5,325 nucleotides of DNA. Source: CBFDBT01 sp965603115. Lineage in GTDB: Bacteria > Pseudomonadota > Alphaproteobacteria > Sphingomonadales > Kordiimonadaceae. Under the pieces are notes generated by a model. It made no database searches and was not told the origin of the DNA. It saw only the letters and a list, made by a program, of their open reading frames with translations. This document shows, in pieces, positions 1-5,325 of this stretch (position 1 is its first letter; each line of letters opens with the position of its first letter). Location: contig CBFDBT010000182.1 in assembly GCA_965603115.1 (NCBI GenBank), positions 1 through 5,325 on the forward strand. The letters are read 5' to 3'. A program made the translations under genes and the position numbers.

Positions 1-1178
1 ATGTTTATTCCACCGCTACCTTAAAGCGCCATTACAATGTCTTTAAACAGTCTTTGGGGGGTATAGATGCCGTTATATGTTTTGCTATGAAAGCCAACTC
101 CAATCAAGCTGTTCTCAAGACACTGGCAGCAGAAGGGGCTGGCGCCGACGTGGTGTCGGGAGGAGAACTAACGCGCGCATTAAAGGCCGGTATCCCAGCA
201 AGTAAAATCGTTTTCTCGGGCGTCGCAAAGACCAAGGCTGAAATGCATGCAGCTCTTGACGCTGGAATTTTGCAATTCAATGTGGAATCTGAACCCGAGC
301 TATTGGCGCTAAGCAGTGTTGCATCTGAAATGGGTAAAGTGGCACCCGTTTCCATGCGCATCAATCCTGATGTTGATGCTCAAACCCATGCAAAAATATC
401 AACAGGGCTGGCTGAAAATAAGTTTGGGATAGCTTGGCAAAAAGCACAAGCTGTTTACACCATGATTAAGGAATTACCAGGTGTTGAAGCCGTTGGCATA
501 GATATGCATATTGGCTCTCAAATCACGGATCTTACACCTTATGCCAAAGCTTTTTCACGCATAACTAAACTGGTTGCAGATTTGCGCGCTGCCGGCCACA
601 CAATCAAGCATCTGGATTTGGGCGGCGGTCTTGGCATCCCGTACGACCCTGAGGTCAGCGCGCCTCCAGGGCCTGATGCCTATGGTCTCTTGGTACAAGA
701 ACATACCAAAGACCTTGACTGTAAACTCATCTTTGAACCTGGTCGCATGATCGCTGGCAATGCAGGTATTTTACTGAGCAAGGTAGAATATATCAAAGAC
801 GGTGATGGACGCCGATTTGTTATCCTTGACGCTGGAATGAATGACCTTTCACGCCCTGCTATGTATGATGCTTTTCACCATATTGAACCCGTTATAGAGG
901 CCGCAAACGACGCCAAACCTGAGGCAGTTGATTTTGTAGGGCCTGTTTGTGAAAGTGGTGACACCTTTGCCAAGGCGCGCATGATCACTCCTCTCAAGGC
1001 TGGAGATATGGTGATTATGCGGTCAAGTGGCGCTTATGGTGCTGTGATGGCCAATACATATAATAGCCGCTTATTGGTGCCTGAAGTCATGGTGAATGAC
1101 AAGCAAATGGCCGTAATTCGTAAGAGAGAAACCATTGAAGATTTGATTGCAAAAGACAGTTTGCCAGAATGGCTCTAA
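1..1178 (+). CDS. lysA: Diaminopimelate decarboxylase LysA (5' end cut by window)
   Basis: Converts meso-2,6-diaminopimelate to L-lysine and CO2 in the cytoplasm, the last step of the DAP lysine pathway, using pyridoxal phosphate. The reading frame is open to the left edge (first complete codon at 3, reading VYSTATLKRHYNVFKQS), so the true start lies outside; 391 residues are visible against about 420 for the family, so roughly 30 are missing. Expected motifs are present in order: the PLP lysine in FAMKANS (codon 90-92), the stacking histidine in HIGSQ (506-508), the glycine-rich phosphate loop GGGLG (621-635), EPGR (735-746), the catalytic cysteine in CESGD (948-950), and the tyrosine in AYGAVM (1035-1037) that contacts PLP or product. 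The C-terminus, SLPEWL, is typical. Its TAA overlaps the stop of the convergent gene. No defect is visible, and the identification is very secure. Confidence 0.97.
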   Translation, partial: VYSTATLKRHYNVFKQSLGGIDAVICFAMKANSNQAVLKTLAAEGAGADVVSGGELTRALKAGIPASKIVFSGVAKTKAEMHAALDAGILQFNVESEPELLALSSVASEMGKVAPVSMRINPDVDAQTHAKISTGLAENKFGIAWQKAQAVYTMIKELPGVEAVGIDMHIGSQITDLTPYAKAFSRITKLVADLRAAGHTIKHLDLGGGLGIPYDPEVSAPPGPDAYGLLVQEHTKDLDCKLIFEPGRMIAGNAGILLSKVEYIKDGDGRRFVILDAGMNDLSRPAMYDAFHHIEPVIEAANDAKPEAVDFVGPVCESGDTFAKARMITPLKAGDMVIMRSSGAYGAVMANTYNSRLLVPEVMVNDKQMAVIRKRETIEDLIAKDSLPEWL

Positions 1179-1777
1179 CTCTCTAGAGGTGGACAGGTAT
1201 CAATTACCTCACCATCAGCATCTCTTTGCCATTTAATCTCGACAACGGCTGTGGCCGTGGAGGCCGGGGCCGCAAAAAGCTCATATTTATAGTCCACACC
1301 CTGTCCGCGCACGAGTGTTCTATTGGGCAAACAAAACATCCACGTATAAATTTGTGTGCCCGATGCATTCAATAATGTTCCAACGATCTGCGGAATAACA
1401 ACACTATGTTGACCTCTGTTAATAATGTGACCTGACACCGTCAATTTATAAACATCCCCCTCTGCCACCATGGAAGAGGCATAAGGCCTGATATCGACAG
1501 TAGGTCGGGGTTTAAAATTTTCAGGATAAACAAATATGCCAACTTTTTCATAAAGAGCGGCGGTATCGGGCCATTGGGTGACGATTTTTTGTGGCATCAT
1601 AAAGACAAAGGAAAAACTGCCAACACAGGCCAAGAAAAGAATAGATACTAAAATGGTCACTAGTGATATTTTTGAGTTTTTCACTGGAGTGGCATTGTCG
1701 TGAATTTTACGCCTGCGTTGCCGAGCCTGCTCTAGTTCATGATCTTCTATAGAATCTGATGGAATATCATCATTCAT
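1175..1777 (-). CDS. DUF3426-type single-pass membrane protein lacking a zinc ribbon (paralogue of upstream gene)
   Basis: A 200-residue protein of unknown function. It has a short polar N-terminus with an acidic patch and a basic RQRRRK cluster (about residues 19-24), one membrane segment (about 37-60), then a DUF3426-like domain (about 62-195) with the signatures QWP (68-70), RPYAS (97-101), YKLTVSG (110-116), FCLP (148-151) and IDTC (192-195). The basic patch before the helix suggests N-in topology with the domain in the periplasm. Residues 93-195 align without gaps to 271-373 of the neighbouring gene product, with about 49 of 103 identical by hand count, so the two are tandem paralogues. 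The MJ0042 zinc ribbon and long acidic linker are absent. Cys149 and Cys195 are conserved with identical spacing. The ATG at 1777 follows a modest GAGAG ribosome site, 20 bp after the upstream stop, so it is probably co-transcribed. Its TAG lies inside the end of lysA. Confidence 0.88.
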   Translation of the reverse strand: MNDDIPSDSIEDHELEQARQRRRKIHDNATPVKNSKISLVTILVSILFLACVGSFSFVFMMPQKIVTQWPDTAALYEKVGIFVYPENFKPRPTVDIRPYASSMVAEGDVYKLTVSGHIINRGQHSVVIPQIVGTLLNASGTQIYTWMFCLPNRTLVRGQGVDYKYELFAAPASTATAVVEIKWQRDADGEVIDTCPPLES

Positions 1778-1797
1778 GACTGTTCTCTCTTATGAGC

Positions 1798-2949
1798 CTA
1801 GCGATTTTGAGCATTACTCACTTTAGTCGCACATGTATCTATCGTCTTGCCGTTTTTATCTTTTTCCCATTTAATTTCAAAGTCTGCTTTTGCTGTCTCA
1901 ACAGAAGCCGGATTGATAATATGTTCAAATTCAACACTTTGGCCCTTCCTGAGAATTCGGCTAGGCAGGCAAAAAGACCCCATTGAAATTTCTTTTTCTT
2001 CTGCGTTGGTAAGCTTAAAGGTAACCGCTGGTATTGTTATTGACCGCAAGCCTTCGTTTACAATCTTGCCTGACAAAGTTAGCTTGTAACCATCTCCGTC
2101 AGCAATCATAGTTGAAGCATAGGGCGTAATTCTAACTTTCGGCGTTTCTGTAACTGCTGCACGCTTTGGTTCAGGTTTGCTGTTAACGCCTGCCATGTCA
2201 TAAATTTTATTGGCTGCAGGCCACCAAGAAACAACCCTTTCAGGGACCATGAAAAATAGTCCCGCAATCGCGGCAATAAACAAAAACAAAAAGACCCAGC
2301 CAACAGCCGCCATCTGGGCTTTTCTAGATGATGCTTTATACTCAGCTTCTTCCCTCTGCTTTCGGCGACGTCGCGCGATCACATCATCTTCATCGAACTC
2401 TTCATCGTCATCAAAATCATCCGCTGGAAAAAGGTCGCTATCATCATCATCGATATCATCAGCGTCGTCAGCAAAGCGTTCCTCAATTTCTTCTGGATCC
2501 GTAACGCCGCCCTCAATAGCTACATCTTCATCAGAACCATCATCGCCTAGATCAGTTTCTGGTATTTCATCTTCTTCTGTAATGCTGACTTTATCTTGAT
2601 CAGCAGAAGTATCCCCATCTATAAGCTCGGCATCTTCAACCATAGCCGCACGGATTGCCGCTAGCTTATCAGCCGTTCCTTCAGAGGAAGGAATAACATC
2701 GGCTTCGGCTTCGGCTTCAATTTCAGCTTCAAAGGATGTTGTGGCTTCATCTTCTTCTATAGATGTTATGGGTTCTTCTATTGGTGTTGCATTCTCATTT
2801 TCTTCCGTGGTTGGTGCTGCTTCATCTTCTTCAGCTGTAGCAAACCATACATTTGAACAAGAAGAACATCGTACTTTCCTACCACCCACAGGCATTTGCC
2901 CATCTGGTAGCGTGAAGCGCGCAAAACAATTTTGACAACTTATAATCAT
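1798..2949 (-). CDS. MJ0042-type zinc-ribbon, acidic-linker, DUF3426 membrane protein (ZitP-like architecture)
   Basis: A 383-residue protein. Residues 1-36 form an MJ0042 zinc ribbon: Cys5-x2-Cys8 and Cys28-x2-Cys31, with Arg24, Arg27 and Trp35. Residues 40-192 are an extremely acidic linker (65 Asp/Glu against 4 Lys/Arg by hand count) broken by a short helix-like island around 93-104. A basic cluster RRRRK (193-197) precedes a single membrane helix (about 214-235). The rest is a DUF3426 domain with WWP (242-244), TPYAS (275-279), FCLP (326-329) and IDTC (370-373). Positive-inside rules put the ribbon and linker in the cytoplasm and the domain in the periplasm. The ATG at 2949 is chosen because AAAGG lies 6 nt upstream; an in-frame TTG at 2955 directly abuts that site and cannot use it. 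From memory, the Caulobacter polarity factor ZitP has this architecture; shared function is inference. It is transcribed divergently from ftsE and is probably the first gene of a two-gene operon. Confidence 0.9.
   Translation of the reverse strand: MIISCQNCFARFTLPDGQMPVGGRKVRCSSCSNVWFATAEEDEAAPTTEENENATPIEEPITSIEEDEATTSFEAEIEAEAEADVIPSSEGTADKLAAIRAAMVEDAELIDGDTSADQDKVSITEEDEIPETDLGDDGSDEDVAIEGGVTDPEEIEERFADDADDIDDDDSDLFPADDFDDDEEFDEDDVIARRRRKQREEAEYKASSRKAQMAAVGWVFLFLFIAAIAGLFFMVPERVVSWWPAANKIYDMAGVNSKPEPKRAAVTETPKVRITPYASTMIADGDGYKLTLSGKIVNEGLRSITIPAVTFKLTNAEEKEISMGSFCLPSRILRKGQSVEFEHIINPASVETAKADFEIKWEKDKNGKTIDTCATKVSNAQNR
2701..2718. repeat. Tandem hexanucleotide repeat (GGCTTC x3) inside the acidic linker
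   Basis: Three perfect copies of GGCTTC lie inside the zinc-ribbon gene and encode Glu-Ala-Glu-Ala-Glu-Ala (residues 78-83) on the minus strand. A related degenerate copy (TTTCAGCTTC) follows immediately. Gain or loss of a unit would stay in frame and only change linker length. The sequence is certain; any functional meaning is not. Confidence 0.85.
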
Positions 2950-2955
2950 AACCAA

Positions 2956-2960
2956 CCTTT
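2956..2960 (-). promoter_or_regulatory. Ribosome binding site deciding the start of the zinc-ribbon gene
   Basis: Read on the minus strand this is AAAGG, separated by 6 nt (TTGGTT) from the ATG at 2949. The spacing suits that ATG and excludes the in-frame TTG at 2955, which begins immediately after the site. Starting at 2949 also gives the usual MIISC beginning of MJ0042 zinc ribbons. Confidence 0.75.
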
Positions 2961-3016
2961 AATCCTGAGGGCCGTGCCCTTATCCATCTTCAGTTCGTCC
3001 GAGGGTTCTGACACTA

Positions 3017-3046
3017 AATATATATCAAATAACTCAATAAACTCAA
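3017..3046 (-). promoter_or_regulatory. Candidate sigma-70-type promoter for the zinc-ribbon/DUF3426 operon
   Basis: On the minus strand, TTGAGT (3046-3041) is followed after 18 nt by TATATT (3022-3017), or after 16 nt by TATATA (3024-3019). Both fit the housekeeping -35/-10 pattern loosely. It would give a leader of roughly 60 nt before the ATG at 2949. An imperfect dyad (ATAACT at 3029-3034, AGTTAT at 3046-3051) touches the -35 and could be an operator, but short AT-rich dyads are common by chance. Confidence 0.4.
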
Positions 3047-3145
3047 GTTATCACAATCACATATAGATCACACCATGAAACACAAAGTCTACCCCAATTA
3101 TGACAGGAGCACAAAAACAACCCACAGCACTATCTTTTCTCTACC

Positions 3146-3151
3146 TATAAT
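3146..3151 (+). promoter_or_regulatory. Candidate -10 element (TATAAT) upstream of ftsE
   Basis: A perfect TATAAT lies about 100 bp upstream of the ftsE start. No good -35 hexamer stands 16-18 nt upstream (that stretch reads roughly CCACAGC), so a housekeeping promoter here would be weak or activator-dependent. If used, transcription would start near 3158 with a leader of about 95 nt. Confidence 0.3.
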
Positions 3152-3239
3152 GATGGCTCTTTAAAATTTTTGTCTATTAAGCCGCAAATATCAAACGGCT
3201 CTGGACTGATGGCTTTGCATATGTAATTCTCCAATCTAG

Positions 3240-3246
3240 AGAAGGG
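3240..3246 (+). promoter_or_regulatory. Strong ribosome binding site for ftsE GTG start
   Basis: AGAAGGG is followed by 6 nt (AATTTT) and then the GTG at 3253. The same frame is open upstream to a TAA at 3178-3180 but contains no ATG, GTG or TTG before 3253, so this site and the GTG fix the start. Confidence 0.8.
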
Positions 3247-3252
3247 AATTTT

Positions 3253-3957
3253 GTGTTAAAATTTGAAAATGTAGGTATGCGTTATGGTTCTGGCGACGAG
3301 GTCTTAAAGGATGTAAATTTCCACCTTGAAGCAGGGTCATTTCATTTTTTAACCGGACCGAGTGGTGCGGGTAAAACATCCTTGTTGAAATTACTCTATC
3401 TTGCTCACAAGCCTTCACGCGGTCTTATTAATTTTTCCGGCAAAGATATTGCTACGCAATCCCGTAAGGATTTGCCAAGAATTAGACGGCGAATTGGTAT
3501 TGTTTTTCAAGACTTCCGTCTGTTTGAGCATATGACCGCCTTTGAAAATGTTGCTCTTCCTCTTAAAATTCATGGTGCACGAGACGAGCAAATTAAAGAT
3601 CATGTGCAGGAATTACTGGCATGGGTTGGGCTGGAAGATAAGTATAATGTGCTGCCCTCAACATTATCTGGCGGCGAACAACAACGGGTGGCCATAGCGC
3701 GCGCACTTATTAACAAACCAGATCTACTGCTCGCTGATGAGCCTACGGGCAATATCGATCCAGAAATGGGCCGTAAAATCATGCATCTTTTTGTCGAGCT
3801 GAATAAGCTTGGAACCACAACAGTTCTTGCAACCCATGATCAAAATTTTGTCAAAACCATGGGCGCATCGGTTTTAAGGTTAGAAAAAGGCCGGGTCATG
3901 CAATTGCCTGGCAGTATGCCCCGCGATCCTATCCAAAAAATGTGGGGGCGCACCTAA
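3253..3957 (+). CDS. ftsE: Cell division ATP-binding protein FtsE
   Basis: The 234-residue ATPase subunit of the FtsEX complex, on the cytoplasmic face of the inner membrane at the division site, where ATP binding and hydrolysis drive conformational changes in FtsX that control peptidoglycan hydrolases. All ABC ATPase motifs are intact: Walker A GPSGAGKTS (35-43), Q-loop glutamine 86 in VFQD, signature LSGGEQQR (138-145), Walker B with catalytic glutamate LLLADEPTG (158-166), and the H-loop ATHD (His195). The segment LLKLLYLAHKPSRG after Walker A and the ADEPTGNID block are characteristic of FtsE among ABC proteins, and the ftsX gene directly downstream confirms it. Slightly longer than the 222-residue E. 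coli protein. It starts with GTG behind a strong ribosome site. The TAA overlaps the ftsX ATG by one base (TAATG), implying translational coupling. Confidence 0.97.
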   Translation: MLKFENVGMRYGSGDEVLKDVNFHLEAGSFHFLTGPSGAGKTSLLKLLYLAHKPSRGLINFSGKDIATQSRKDLPRIRRRIGIVFQDFRLFEHMTAFENVALPLKIHGARDEQIKDHVQELLAWVGLEDKYNVLPSTLSGGEQQRVAIARALINKPDLLLADEPTGNIDPEMGRKIMHLFVELNKLGTTTVLATHDQNFVKTMGASVLRLEKGRVMQLPGSMPRDPIQKMWGRT

Positions 3958-4835
3958 TGTTGAAACCGCGGCTTAAGTTTTTACCAAGAGGCCATCGCGG
4001 CGAAGGCCTCCTACCCTATGTAATCGCCGTCATGGTTTACCTTTGCGGCATGGCCCTTTTTGCAGGCATCAGCATTCAATCTGGCATCAATAGCTGGAGC
4101 GATGGGCTTATAGCGCGTGTATCTGTGCAAATAGCAGCAGATGATAAACTCACACGAACACGGGAGACGGCTGCAGCCCTTAAAATGCTAAAAGCTACAC
4201 CGGGCGTAAAAAGTGCTGAAGTAGTTGCTGATAGCGAGGTGATGAAACTGATATCACCTTGGCTGGGTGACATATCTGCCATTGAAGACTTACCAATGCC
4301 TAGCCTTATTGATGTTAAGCTAATCAACCCTGAAAGCGTCAGTATTGGCGCCTTAAAGGCAAGGCTAAAAGACATTGCCCCTCATGCAGAAATAGATGAC
4401 CATCAAGAATGGATGGGCGAAGTTTTATCGCTAGCTTCAACCATTAGAACCGTTGCTCTTGCTATGGTGCTTATGGTTATGCTTTGCACAATTGCTATTG
4501 TGGTATTTGGATGTCGCACTGGTCTTGCCACCCATAAAAGCAGTGTTACACTTATGCACCTCATGGGCGCTGAAGATAGCACGATTGCAACAGAATTTGA
4601 CCGAAGCTATATGATACATGGATTAAAAGGTGGTTTAATAGGTACGCTTATGGCCGTCATAACACTTTATGTTTTTTCAAATTTAATGGCTAATATTGGC
4701 GAAGGATTACTCACCAGTTTCAGCCCTGATACCCCGGTTATCATCATGCTTATTTTGCTACCATTTTTTGCCATGATGCTTGCTATGATTACTGCAAGCA
4801 TTACCGTGCGGCGGGCGCTCTTAGAGCTGGTATGA
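3957..4835 (+). CDS. ftsX: Cell division membrane protein FtsX
   Basis: The 292-residue membrane subunit of FtsEX, which passes the ATPase cycle of FtsE across the inner membrane to periplasmic cell-wall hydrolases or their activators. Four membrane segments are visible at about 18-40, 166-185, 221-243 and 259-283. A large periplasmic loop (about 41-163) includes SPWLG and a DLPMPSLIDV block that I associate with alphaproteobacterial FtsX. The cytoplasmic LMHLMGAEDSTIA (199-211) between segments 2 and 3 matches the conserved coupling region of FtsX/MacB-type permeases. The basic N-terminus (PRLKFLPRGHRGE) fits N-in. The ATG at 3957 is preferred: it overlaps the ftsE stop and has GGGGG 8 nt upstream. 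An in-frame GTG at 3942 would add only five residues. The stop overlaps the next gene's ATG (ATGA). No partner hydrolase or EnvC-like gene is in view. Confidence 0.95.
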   Translation: MLKPRLKFLPRGHRGEGLLPYVIAVMVYLCGMALFAGISIQSGINSWSDGLIARVSVQIAADDKLTRTRETAAALKMLKATPGVKSAEVVADSEVMKLISPWLGDISAIEDLPMPSLIDVKLINPESVSIGALKARLKDIAPHAEIDDHQEWMGEVLSLASTIRTVALAMVLMVMLCTIAIVVFGCRTGLATHKSSVTLMHLMGAEDSTIATEFDRSYMIHGLKGGLIGTLMAVITLYVFSNLMANIGEGLLTSFSPDTPVIIMLILLPFFAMMLAMITASITVRRALLELV

Positions 4836-5325
4836 TCATGACCAAGAGAAAAACCCTTATAATATTGGTTCTGGTTACTTTGTCGGCTTGGGGTTTGAGC
4901 TTTGGCCTTTTTTTCCAAAAAATTCAATGGACAGGGGACACTGAACCTCAAACCATTACAGATGGCATTGTTGTTCTAACGGGCGGCGCAGGGCGCATTG
5001 ATGAGGCTTTAAGCCTCATGGAGGCCCGTAATACAAAAAGACTGCTTATATCGGGAGTACATCCAAATGTTGCCGCAAATACACTTCAAAGCCTTACAGG
5101 CCGAGGGAAAGAGCTATTTGAATGTTGCATCGATATTGATCATAAAGCTCTAGACACTGTGGGCAATGCCCTAGAATCTTCTAAATGGGCTAAATTAAAC
5201 AATCTGAAATCCCTCACTATCGTTACAGCGCATTACCATATGCCACGCGCCATGATAGAATTTCACCGCCACCATAAAGACATAATTTTAGTGCCTCATC
5301 CGGTAGTCGCCGATGTATCTTTGCG
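4832..5325 (+). CDS. YdcF/SanA/ElyC-like DUF218 membrane-anchored protein (3' end cut by window)
   Basis: The first 164 residues of a DUF218 protein; the frame is still open at the right edge. An N-terminal hydrophobic segment (about 9-28) after a basic MTKRK stretch is a membrane anchor or uncleaved signal. The domain begins with DGIVVLTGGAGRIDEAL (44-60), then RLLISG (70-75), LFECCIDID (95-103), the DT-x2-NA motif at 108-113 and VTAHYHMPRA (131-140), the usual DUF218 blocks with their acidic, His and Arg residues. The E. coli relatives SanA and ElyC affect envelope permeability and peptidoglycan or ECA metabolism; the biochemical activity of this one is unknown. The ATG at 4832 overlaps the ftsX stop (ATGA), so coupled translation is likely; a second in-frame ATG at 4838 is possible. 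In many alphaproteobacteria, as I recall, this gene follows ftsX and precedes a 1-acylglycerol-3-phosphate acyltransferase, which would lie beyond the window. Confidence 0.9.
   Translation, partial: MIMTKRKTLIILVLVTLSAWGLSFGLFFQKIQWTGDTEPQTITDGIVVLTGGAGRIDEALSLMEARNTKRLLISGVHPNVAANTLQSLTGRGKELFECCIDIDHKALDTVGNALESSKWAKLNNLKSLTIVTAHYHMPRAMIEFHRHHKDIILVPHPVVADVSL

Larger units (their letters stand above)
2950..3252. promoter_or_regulatory. Divergent intergenic region between the zinc-ribbon operon and ftsE
   Basis: This 303-bp stretch has no convincing gene. It separates the minus-strand zinc-ribbon operon from the plus-strand ftsEX operon and so must hold or pass the promoters for both. It is AT-rich, especially 3011-3060. 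It contains a minus-strand promoter candidate (3017-3046), a perfect TATAAT on the plus strand (3146-3151), a small inverted repeat (3180-3200), and a repeated TGATGGCT at 3151-3158 and 3207-3214. The longest plus-strand ORF starting with ATG that I found here is 29 codons with no ribosome site. I see no rho-independent terminator. Confidence 0.7.

Noticed and set aside
54..56. TTG as the lysA start
   Set aside because: The same frame continues upstream with typical LysA N-terminal sequence (VYSTATLKRHYNVF) to the window edge, so the gene is simply cut there.
2210..2599. A 129-codon serine-rich ORF on the plus strand
   Set aside because: It is the antisense shadow of the Asp/Glu linker: GAT/GAA codons read backwards as ATC/TTC or, in this frame, as TCA/TCT serine runs.
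2968..2980. AGGGC-CGT-GCCCT hairpin in the leader of the zinc-ribbon gene
   Set aside because: The stem is only 5 bp with a 3-nt loop and no U-tract, so it is not a terminator, and no known riboswitch motif is recognisable.
3075..3164. A 29-codon plus-strand ORF (MKHKVYPNYDRS...) in the intergenic region
   Set aside because: It has no ribosome site, no recognisable similarity, and overlaps the candidate TATAAT.
3161..3180. Two TTAA boxes (3161-3164, 3177-3180) resembling a CtrA site upstream of ftsE
   Set aside because: The spacing is 12 nt, not the 7 nt of the CtrA consensus, and TTAA is frequent in AT-rich DNA.
3221..3226. ATG immediately followed by TAA (a start-stop element) upstream of ftsE
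   Set aside because: It has no ribosome site of its own and is most likely chance.
3942..3944. GTG as the ftsX start, 15 nt before the ATG
   Set aside because: The ATG at 3957 overlaps the ftsE stop and has GGGGG at a suitable distance; the extra five residues (VGAHL) look unlike FtsX N-termini.

Overview
The window looks like chromosomal core sequence from an alphaproteobacterium of moderate GC (low-to-mid 40s % by eye). Three things point there: the FtsE/FtsX/YdcF-like gene order, a divergently oriented MJ0042 zinc-ribbon/DUF3426 membrane protein, and the style of the FtsX and DUF218 proteins. I cannot resolve order or genus. I see no mobile element, tRNA, rRNA or CRISPR array.

Layout. 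(1) Positions 1-1178 (+): lysA, diaminopimelate decarboxylase, lacking only its extreme N-terminus at the left edge. (2) Positions 1175-2949 (-): a two-gene operon converging on lysA. The upstream gene (1798-2949) encodes a 383-aa protein with an N-terminal four-cysteine zinc ribbon, a very acidic linker of about 150 residues, one membrane segment and a DUF3426 domain. The downstream gene (1175-1777) encodes a 200-aa paralogue that keeps the membrane segment and DUF3426 but has no zinc ribbon or long linker. The last gene overlaps lysA tail to tail by 4 bp. (3) Positions 2950-3252: a divergent intergenic region of about 300 bp with candidate promoters for both sides. (4) Positions 3253-5325 (+): ftsE, ftsX and a DUF218/YdcF-like gene cut by the right edge. 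The three are tightly coupled through TAATG and ATGA overlaps.

How the genes fit together. Most of the window concerns the cell envelope and division. LysA makes lysine and consumes meso-diaminopimelate, a peptidoglycan precursor. FtsE and FtsX form the divisome ABC-type complex that controls peptidoglycan hydrolysis, and DUF218 proteins of the SanA/ElyC/YdcF group are linked to envelope integrity. The divergent zinc-ribbon/DUF3426 protein has the architecture I recall for the Caulobacter polarity factor ZitP, which makes a polar or septal organising role plausible but unproven.

The most interesting item is the tandem DUF3426 pair. The domains align without gaps over 103 residues at about 48% identity by hand count. 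Both keep two cysteines exactly 46 residues apart, while only one copy has the cytoplasmic zinc ribbon.
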